Source: Deltaproteobacteria bacterium
GTDB taxonomy: Bacteria; Desulfobacterota; GWC2-55-46
Direction: 5' to 3'
Assembly: GCA_016218095.1 (NCBI GenBank)
Contig: JACREV010000106.1
Span: forward strand, 1 to 10,055
Length of the DNA: 10,055 bases
The notes below the pieces were generated by a model, which was not told the DNA's origin, ran no database searches, and saw only the letters and a program-made list of their open reading frames with translations. The translations under genes and the position numbers were made by a program. This document shows, piece after piece, positions 1 through 4,818 of this stretch. Every line of letters begins with the position of its first letter. Position 1 is the stretch's first letter.

Positions 1-244
1 CGCCGTCCCTGTTTACGGCAAAGGCCCGCTCCCTCTCCTTTTCGGCGAGGTCCACTTTAGTATACGCCGCCGTGTTAATGATGCATCCCGGCCTTAAGCG
101 CGCGGCCTCGAAGCCGACCTTATCCGCGTCGGTTATGTCGAGAGCGCCTGAGGCGAAGCCCGTGACCGAGTGTCCGCTCCTTTCAAGGAGCGGGATAAGG
201 TCGCCCGCGAGCTGGCCTGTCGACCCTGTGACGAGGACCTTCAT
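1..244 (-). CDS. rmlD: dTDP-4-dehydrorhamnose reductase (RmlD), N-terminal part, cut by window edge
   Basis: The 81 visible residues begin MKVLVTGSTGQL, the Rossmann NAD(P)-binding loop of the RmlD short-chain reductase family (G7, G10, Q11, L12). LDITD follows at about 35-39, and INTAAYTKVDLAE at about 56-68 is the family signature. RmlD reduces the 4-keto group of dTDP-4-dehydro-6-deoxy-L-mannose to give dTDP-L-rhamnose in the cytoplasm. The usual third Gly of GxxGQLG is Ala here (residue 13). The ATG at 244-242 shares one base with the TGA of the upstream epimerase gene (TGATG), so translation is probably coupled; I see no strong ribosome binding site of its own. The catalytic YxxxK lies beyond the left edge, so an exact product (rhamnose or another dTDP-deoxyhexose) cannot be confirmed. 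Confidence 0.9.
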   Translation of the reverse strand, partial: MKVLVTGSTGQLAGDLIPLLERSGHSVTGFASGALDITDADKVGFEAARLRPGCIINTAAYTKVDLAEKERERAFAVNRDG

Positions 245-717
245 CAGTCTATCTCGTAGGGAGATGCGGCGTCGTGCTCATACCTGACCTCGTCGACCGG
301 GTCTTTCTTTCCGTGTCCCTTGAAGAGCCGGTTCGGGCAGTTGACGACGAGCCCGTCGGATGGACCGATGTTCTTGTACGCGTGGACGACCTTCTTGGGG
401 ACTATGACTATCATGGGGGCGGATTCGCCTGCGACTATCGTCATCCTGTTTCTAAAGGTCGGGGACTCCGCCCTGTTGTCCCAAAGGTAGACCTTGAAGT
501 CGGACGGGCCGGCGAAACAGAAGTAGTCGGCCTGGTCTATGTGCTCGTGCGGCCCCCTCGCCACCCCGGGCCTCGTGAGCGATACATAGGTCATCGCCGG
601 GATGTACTCAGGGTCGAGCTCGTCGTGGCGGAAGACCTCCATGAGCCAGCCCCGGTTATCCGAGTACCTGGAGAGGGTCCTTATCTCGATGCCGTCGATT
701 GCGCCGTCCTTGAACAT
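244..717 (-). CDS. RmlC-like dTDP-4-dehydrorhamnose 3,5-epimerase family protein (short form)
   Basis: A 157-residue cupin-type protein of the RmlC family. Visible motifs are DNRGWLME (20-27), GVARGPHEHIDQADYF (51-66), where H57 matches the catalytic His of RGLH in classical RmlC, WDNRAESPTF (79-88), and VPKKVVHAYKNIG (106-118). Classical RmlC is about 180 residues and has a catalytic Tyr after the second His block. Here that stretch reads VVNCPNRLF (124-132), with no Tyr. I recall NCP-containing short RmlC-like proteins as a known subgroup, so this is probably a specialised sugar epimerase or isomerase and not a broken gene. It lies 1 bp after rmlA and overlaps rmlD by one base. Its ATG follows a GGAGG about 8 bases upstream. 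It most likely acts on a dTDP-4-keto-6-deoxyhexose. Family assignment is firm; C3-only versus C3/C5 specificity is unknown. Confidence 0.87.
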   Translation of the reverse strand: MFKDGAIDGIEIRTLSRYSDNRGWLMEVFRHDELDPEYIPAMTYVSLTRPGVARGPHEHIDQADYFCFAGPSDFKVYLWDNRAESPTFRNRMTIVAGESAPMIVIVPKKVVHAYKNIGPSDGLVVNCPNRLFKGHGKKDPVDEVRYEHDAASPYEID

Positions 718-718
718 T

Positions 719-1804
719 TCAGACCTCCACCACAGAGTCGTCGCCTATCATCAGGCGAAGGGCCTCGTGCTTGAAATGGCATTTGACGACCTTGGCGTTC
801 CTCCCTATGAGGCTGTCCTCGAGCCTGTCTATGTGGCTTATCTCCGCGCCCGTCAGTATGACCGAGTGCTCGATTATCGACTTCTTTATGACCGTCCCTG
901 AGCCGATGGAGGTGAAAGGGCCTATGAAGCTGTCCTCGACGACCGCGCCGGAGCCTATGACTATCGGGCCCCGGAGCGTGCTGTTCCTGACTATCGCGCC
1001 TTTCTCGACGGTCACTCGCCCAGTTATCTGGGTGGAAGAATCGACCTCGCCCTCTATCTTCCTCTTGAACCACTCGTCCAGCACGATGGTGTTCGCGGCG
1101 AGCAAGTCGTCCTTCTTGCCTGTGTCGAGCCACCAGGTGTCGAGTATGTGGGAGTGGACGGTCCTGCCCACGGTTATGAGCCTCTGTATGGCGTCGGTTA
1201 TCTCGAGCTCGCCCCTTGCCGATGGCTTTATTTCAGAGATGGCCTTGTGTATCTCCACCGAAAATATATAGATGCCGACGAGCGCGAGGTTGGACTTCGG
1301 ATTTTTTGGTTTCTCCTCGAGGCTCAGGATCCTGCCGGTCGCGTCTGTCTCGGCGACCCCGAAGGACTGAGGGTTATCGACGGGCTTTAAGAGAATGACC
1401 GCGTCCGAACCTGTCGTCCTGAAGGTCTCGACGAATTTTTCTATCCCGCATCCTATGAGGTTGTCCCCGAGGTACATGACAAAGGGGCTCTCACCGAGGA
1501 ACTCCTTTCCGACCAGTACCGCGTGGGCGAGCCCCTTAGGCTCTTCCTGGAGGATGTACTTGATCGAGACCCCCCACCTGGACCCGTCGCCTATGGTCGT
1601 CCTTATCTCGGAGCCTGTCTCGGGCGAGATGATGATGCCGACCTCCTTAATACCCGCGTTCGCGATGTTTTCGAGGACATAGGCGAGGATAGGCCTGTTG
1701 GCGATAGGCACGAGCTGTTTCGCCCCGGTATGCGTCAGGGGCCGGAGCCTCGTCCCCTTTCCCCCGCTTAATATGAGGGCCTTCATACGCTTTTCTTCAG
1801 CCAT
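719..1804 (-). CDS. rmlA: glucose-1-phosphate thymidylyltransferase, long form with C-terminal left-handed beta-helix
   Basis: The product has 361 residues from the ATG at 1804-1802. It joins glucose-1-phosphate and dTTP to give dTDP-glucose, the first step toward dTDP-deoxysugars. The nucleotidyltransferase signature SGGKGTRLRPLT is at 13-24, KQLVPIANRP at 29-38, GLAHAV at 91-96, the metal-binding LGDN at 112-115, EEKPKNP at 163-169 and WWLDTGKKDDL at 224-234. From about 255 to the end come hexapeptide-like repeats (for example VVIEDS-type turns), which make a left-handed beta-helix. This matches the approximately 355-residue long-form family (StrD/RffH-related) and not the 290-residue RmlA. 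The reading frame stays open upstream to 1921, but AGGGGAAG 8 bases before the 1804 ATG favours that start; a second ATG lies at 1786, directly before KALILSGG. First gene of a tight rmlA-rmlC-rmlD run behind a 134-bp leader. Confidence 0.92.
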   Translation of the reverse strand: MAEEKRMKALILSGGKGTRLRPLTHTGAKQLVPIANRPILAYVLENIANAGIKEVGIIISPETGSEIRTTIGDGSRWGVSIKYILQEEPKGLAHAVLVGKEFLGESPFVMYLGDNLIGCGIEKFVETFRTTGSDAVILLKPVDNPQSFGVAETDATGRILSLEEKPKNPKSNLALVGIYIFSVEIHKAISEIKPSARGELEITDAIQRLITVGRTVHSHILDTWWLDTGKKDDLLAANTIVLDEWFKRKIEGEVDSSTQITGRVTVEKGAIVRNSTLRGPIVIGSGAVVEDSFIGPFTSIGSGTVIKKSIIEHSVILTGAEISHIDRLEDSLIGRNAKVVKCHFKHEALRLMIGDDSVVEV

Positions 1805-1846
1805 CTGTGCTTCCCCTGGATGGAATATTTTAGCGACCTTCAACGC

Positions 1847-1887
1847 GGGGTCTCGCCAAGCCTGCCCTTTTCCCTCTCCCAGACCCC
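1847..1887 (-). promoter_or_regulatory. rmlA leader: G-quadruplex motif overlapping a 7-bp inverted repeat
   Basis: On the minus (coding) strand of the rmlA leader, four G-runs lie at 1887-1884 (GGGG), 1880-1878, 1874-1872 and 1867-1865, with loops of 3, 3 and 4 bases. This fits the canonical G3+N1-7 quadruplex pattern. The first G-run is also the left arm of a perfect inverted repeat: GGGGTCT at 1887-1881 pairs with AGACCCC at 1853-1847. The quadruplex and the hairpin could therefore compete in the RNA, 60-80 bases upstream of the rmlA start. The pattern is seen directly; a regulatory role is inference. Confidence 0.45.
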
Positions 1888-1938
1888 TTGCGACTCTCCT
1901 GCCTGAGCGAACAAGCCTCAAATAACCAAGTCTATATC

Positions 1939-2580
1939 TTATTGGACCGGAGGCAACCCCGGCTCGATGTTTTTAAGCCAGTCAGAGGAAATACTCAAGA
2001 CCCGTTTTTCATCGACCCCGGCCTTCAGGAGAAGCGCCTTGAGTCCGTCACCATTCTGAAAAGAGGTTATGACTATGACGTCGCATTCGAGCGAGCCTAT
2101 GCCGGATATGGGGTGGACCTCGAAGCCGAAAAACCTCTTTTTGCCGGGGGTTTTATCGAGTATCCCGGCGAGCTCGAGCCCCGCCTCTTTAAGAGAAAGG
2201 TAGGCTATCTCGGTCACCTCGTCGACGCCGCAGAAGACGACCCTTCTGGCCCTGGATTTCTTTACGGAATTGAATAGGTTATGAAAATCTCTCCGCGCGG
2301 TCCGGTACAGGTTCGTGAAGTTCTGGAGGTGCTGGTAGGTGAGCCTGGTCTTTTCCGCGAAGCCGCTTGGCGTAAGGTAATAGGTGTATCTCTTGCGGGG
2401 TATCGTTGAAACGGTTATGTAGCCCTTTCCGGCGAGGTTTTTTATGTAGGAGTTTATAAGGCCGAGCGCGACCCCGAGCTTCTTGGACAAGTCCCTCTGG
2501 GTGAGCTCGTGGTTCTTCGATATCTCATCGAGGAGGAGGAACGACCGGTAATCGTCGGCGTTTTCGTCCTTGTTGTTCAT
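1939..2580 (-). CDS. winged-helix transcriptional regulator with C-terminal Rossmann-like domain, likely regulator of the polysaccharide cluster
   Basis: A 213-residue two-domain protein. Residues about 11-80 form a MarR-like winged helix: LLLDEISKNHELTQRDLSKKLGVALGLINSYIKNLAGKGYI holds the helix-turn-helix, and a basic wing follows at RKRYTYYLTPSGFAEKTRL (62-80). This resembles the EPS-associated MarR family seen beside exopolysaccharide genes. Residues about 108-200 (RRVVFCGVDEVTEIAYLSLKEAGLELAGILD, then a CDVIVITSF strand) look like a Rossmann or CoA-binding-type fold that may sense a nucleotide or nucleotide sugar; the ligand is unknown. The gene precedes rmlA by 134 bp on the same strand and probably controls it. 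The ATG at 2580 has no Shine-Dalgarno sequence and sits inside a palindrome next to the predicted transcription start, so the message may be leaderless. The regulator role is well supported; target and ligand are inferred. Confidence 0.8.
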   Translation of the reverse strand: MNNKDENADDYRSFLLLDEISKNHELTQRDLSKKLGVALGLINSYIKNLAGKGYITVSTIPRKRYTYYLTPSGFAEKTRLTYQHLQNFTNLYRTARRDFHNLFNSVKKSRARRVVFCGVDEVTEIAYLSLKEAGLELAGILDKTPGKKRFFGFEVHPISGIGSLECDVIVITSFQNGDGLKALLLKAGVDEKRVLSISSDWLKNIEPGLPPVQ

Positions 2581-2591
2581 GAAATGAACAA
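2573..2591. promoter_or_regulatory. operator candidate O1: perfect 19-bp palindrome over the start codon
   Basis: TTGTTCATGAAATGAACAA has perfect 8-bp arms around a 3-bp centre. It overlaps the -10 hexamer, the predicted transcription start and the first codons of the regulator gene. A dimeric winged-helix protein bound here would block its own transcription. It shares the core GTTCA-N5-TGAAC with the site at 2624-2640. Confidence 0.65.
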
Positions 2592-2617
2592 TAGCACAGG
2601 CTCCGTTATTTCGTCAA
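2588..2617 (-). promoter_or_regulatory. sigma-70-type promoter of the regulator gene
   Basis: On the minus strand TTGACG (2617-2612) and TATTGT (2593-2588) are separated by 18 bases, close to the sigma-70 consensus. The transcription start expected 6-8 bases after the -10 falls at about 2581, immediately before the ATG at 2580. The promoter lies between two GTTCA-N5-TGAAC inverted repeats, and the -10 overlaps the downstream one by four bases. Confidence 0.65.
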
Positions 2618-2623
2618 GGGGTT

Positions 2624-2640
2624 CGTTCAATTTATGAACG
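2624..2640. promoter_or_regulatory. operator candidate O2: upstream inverted repeat with the same core
   Basis: CGTTCAATTTATGAACG has perfect 6-bp arms and a 5-bp spacer, and keeps the GTTCA-N5-TGAAC core of O1. It lies just upstream of the -35 element of the regulator promoter. The centres of O1 and O2 are 50 bp apart, close to five helical turns, which would suit cooperative binding or a small loop. Confidence 0.6.
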
Positions 2641-2652
2641 GCCTTTGAATAA

Positions 2653-2677
2653 AAAAAGGGCCGTTACGGCCCTTTTT
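2653..2677. terminator. strong intrinsic terminator, usable in both directions
   Basis: A perfect 11-bp stem with a 3-base loop: the arm AAAAAGGGCCG (2653-2663), loop TTA, then CGGCCCTTTTT (2667-2677). The flanking A-run and T-run give a U-tract on either strand. It starts 26 bp after the stop codon of the phosphohexomutase gene and insulates it from the regulator-rml cluster. A nearby ACGGCC (2638-2643) can also pair with GGCCGT (2659-2664), a weaker alternative fold. Confidence 0.9.
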
Positions 2678-2703
2678 CATGTCAATCTCTTCCTGACCAA
2701 CCC

Positions 2704-4143
2704 TTACAACGGCGCGGCGATGCCGGGTCTTAAAAGCTCAAGTTTGGACTTTATGAACGATTTGGCGGTATTGAGCTTCGCTTCGTCCGTCGCCTCGAAC
2801 CTCAATACAAGCACCGGCTGGGTGTTTGAGGCGCGAACGAGCGCCCATCCGCCGTCGAAGTTTATGCGGAGCCCGTCTATCTTTATGATGTCCCTTACCT
2901 TGAAGTCCCCGGAGCCACCTCCAACGGCCTCGTTCAGCTTATCGATCACCTCGAACTTCACTTCATCCGGGCAGTCTATCCTAATTTCAGGCGTTACTAC
3001 CGTCTCGGGCACGCCCGCGAGGAGCTTCGAGAACGGATAAGCGGGGTCTGCCGCCCTCTTATTAGCCATTATTTCGATCAGCCTGCAGGATGAATATACG
3101 GCGTCGTCAAAACCGAACCACCTGTCTGCGAAGAATATGTGGCCGCTCATCTCCCCGGCCATCGCGGCCTTCAATTCCTTCATCTTCGCCTTTATGAGCG
3201 AGTGGCCTGTCTTCCACATGACGGGCTTCCCCCCGGCCTTCGCAATCTCGTCGTACATGACCTGAGAGCACTTGACCTCGCCGACGACCGTCGCGCCAGG
3301 GGACTTCTCGAGGATCGACCTTGAGAATATGACCATGAGCTTATCCCCCCAGATGATCCCGCCCTTCTCATCGACGACACCTATCCTGTCGGCGTCGCCG
3401 TCGTAGGCGACGCCAAAGTCCGCCTTCTCTTTTTGCACCGCGTCTATAAGGTGCTTCAAATTCTTCGGCACCGTGGGGTCAGGGTGGTGGTTCGGGAACC
3501 TTCCGTCGGGGTCGCTGAAAAGCTCCACTACCTCGCACCCGAGCCTTTTTATAAGCGGTACCGCCACGGGGCCTGCCGTGCCGTTGCCGGAATCCAGCAC
3601 GACCTTAAGAGGCCTTTTAAGCGCAGGGAGCTTGATATTCCCGCTCACGTAATCGATATACGGGGTTAAGACATCCGCGTCTTTTATAGAGCCCTTCCGC
3701 GCCTGAGTCTTTTTCCCTAAGACCTCTTCCCTGATGACCTTCTTAAGCCTCTGTATCTCTTCGCCGTGTATCGTCTCTTTGCCGATCGACACCTTGAAGC
3801 CGTTGTACTCGGGAGGGTTGTGGCTTCCGGTTATCATCACGCCCCCGTCGCACTCTATCGTCTGCATCGAGAAATACTGGAGCGGGGTCGGGCACTCGCC
3901 TATATTTATAACGTCGATGCCGGACTCCGTCAGGCCCTTTGTAAGCCCTTTGAATATCGCGTTCGAGCTCGTCCGGACGTCCCGGCCCACGGTGACCCTG
4001 AAGCCTTCTTTATAGAGCCCGTGCTTTTTAATGAAGGCCGCGTACCCGCGTCCGATGAGCTCGGCCGTTTCAGGCGTCAAGTCCTCGCCAAAAGTGCCCC
4101 TTATGTCGTACTCCCTGAATATCCCGTCGGAAACTGAAGACAT
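2704..4143 (-). CDS. phosphomannomutase/phosphoglucomutase (AlgC-type alpha-D-phosphohexomutase)
   Basis: A 479-residue enzyme that interconverts hexose-6-phosphate and hexose-1-phosphate through a phosphoserine. All four family signatures are present. The active-site loop TGSHNP is at 105-110, with S107 as the phosphoserine. The metal-binding DGDADR is at 248-253 and the sugar-binding GEMSGH at 330-335. The C-terminal phosphate-binding RASNTQP is at 437-443. FREYDIRG near the N-terminus is typical of the bifunctional bacterial PMM/PGM group. The ATG at 4143 follows GGAGGG by 8 bases; an in-frame TTG six bases upstream is less likely. It can supply glucose-1-phosphate for RmlA, which links it to the cluster to the left, although a strong terminator separates them. 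It follows tadA by 59 bp on the same strand with no clear terminator between, so read-through is possible. Substrate choice (mannose or glucose) cannot be read from sequence. Confidence 0.93.
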   Translation of the reverse strand: MSSVSDGIFREYDIRGTFGEDLTPETAELIGRGYAAFIKKHGLYKEGFRVTVGRDVRTSSNAIFKGLTKGLTESGIDVINIGECPTPLQYFSMQTIECDGGVMITGSHNPPEYNGFKVSIGKETIHGEEIQRLKKVIREEVLGKKTQARKGSIKDADVLTPYIDYVSGNIKLPALKRPLKVVLDSGNGTAGPVAVPLIKRLGCEVVELFSDPDGRFPNHHPDPTVPKNLKHLIDAVQKEKADFGVAYDGDADRIGVVDEKGGIIWGDKLMVIFSRSILEKSPGATVVGEVKCSQVMYDEIAKAGGKPVMWKTGHSLIKAKMKELKAAMAGEMSGHIFFADRWFGFDDAVYSSCRLIEIMANKRAADPAYPFSKLLAGVPETVVTPEIRIDCPDEVKFEVIDKLNEAVGGGSGDFKVRDIIKIDGLRINFDGGWALVRASNTQPVLVLRFEATDEAKLNTAKSFIKSKLELLRPGIAAPL

Positions 4144-4202
4144 CGTCAAAACCCTCCGTAGGCGATTTTGTTAAGTATATACGAAAAAACGGTTATCGGA
4201 CC

Positions 4203-4688
4203 TCAGAAGCCTTTTTTTGCCCTCTTCCGAGCCCTTAAACCCGAAAAAAAATCCCTGAGGAGCGCGCCAGCCTCCTCCCCCAGGACCCCGGAGGCCACCT
4301 CTACCCTGTGGTTGAGCCTCTTATCCTTCGAGATGTCATATAGAGACCCGACCGCCCCGGCCTTCGGGTCAAAGGCCCCGAATACAAGCCTCTCTACCCT
4401 CGCGAGCACTATCGCCCCCATGCACATGAGGCACGGCTCGAGCGTCACATAAAGGGTCGAGCCTGTAAGCCTCCATGACCCGAGCCTCTTTGAGGCCTTT
4501 CTTATGGCGGTGAGTTCCGCGTGGGCCGAGGGGTCGTGCTTGGTCTCCCTTTCGTTATGGCCTCGGGCGACGACCTTGCCATCCACTACCAGGACCGCGC
4601 CTATGGGCACCTCGCCCTTTTTAAGCGCCTTTTTAGCCTCTTTCAGCGCCTCCCTCATAAAGAGGGTATCTTCCGTCGTCTCGTGCAA
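4203..4688 (-). CDS. tadA: tRNA-specific adenosine-34 deaminase
   Basis: A cytidine-deaminase-fold enzyme that converts A34 to inosine at the wobble position of tRNA-Arg(ACG). The zinc site is complete: HAE (in DPSAHAELTAIRKA) and PCLMC (in LYVTLEPCLMCMGA). The TadA-type VPIGAV, FGAFDPKAGAVGSLYDI and LNHRVEV stretches distinguish it from other deaminases. I place the start at TTG 4688-4686, which gives 161 residues beginning M-HETTEDTLFMREAL; it follows AAGG by 8 bases. TadA proteins normally have about ten residues before the MREAL-like helix (E. coli HEYWMRHAL), which argues against the ATG at 4658 (151 residues). The frame is open further upstream to 4940, but that part overlaps the divergent gene and its promoter and does not look like TadA. 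Confidence 0.9.
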   Translation of the reverse strand: MHETTEDTLFMREALKEAKKALKKGEVPIGAVLVVDGKVVARGHNERETKHDPSAHAELTAIRKASKRLGSWRLTGSTLYVTLEPCLMCMGAIVLARVERLVFGAFDPKAGAVGSLYDISKDKRLNHRVEVASGVLGEEAGALLRDFFSGLRARKRAKKGF

Positions 4689-4722
4689 TTTCCTGACCTT
4701 AAAAAAACCATTTGAGTATTTA

Positions 4723-4751
4723 AAATTACAGTAATTATGTACCCTTGTCAA
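4723..4751 (-). promoter_or_regulatory. candidate tadA promoter
   Basis: On the minus strand a consensus TTGACA (4751-4746) lies 17 bases before TAATTT (4728-4723), a weak -10. A better -10-like TGTAAT overlaps it but with only a 15-base spacer. A perfect 13-bp palindrome, AATTACAGTAATT (4724-4736), covers the -10 and the adjacent spacer and could be an operator. Confidence 0.45.
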
Positions 4752-4774
4752 GAAAGGGCGGGGTGTTGTAAAAT
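4745..4774 (+). promoter_or_regulatory. candidate sigma-70 promoter of the sigma-54 activator gene
   Basis: TTGTCA (4745-4750) and TAAAAT (4769-4774) are 18 bases apart, 45 bp before the start codon at 4819. The -35 occupies the same bases as the -35 of the divergent tadA promoter (4746-4751), so the two promoters cannot easily be bound at once. Confidence 0.55.
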
Positions 4775-4818
4775 AGCGTACGCCACCCGTCCGGGCCGGC
4801 GTATCGAGGAAGGCCGGT

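Noticed and set aside
274..774. Open frame of 166 codons on the plus strand opposite the epimerase gene
   Set aside because: No motif, arginine- and proline-rich shadow composition, and it lies antisense to a clear RmlC-like gene.
1805..1921. In-frame 39-codon extension of rmlA
   Set aside because: It encodes no conserved residues, and a good ribosome binding site precedes the 1804 ATG. It is better read as leader.
4144..4202. Possible terminator between tadA and the phosphohexomutase gene
   Set aside because: Only a 3-4 bp stem before a short T-run on the minus strand; too weak to call.
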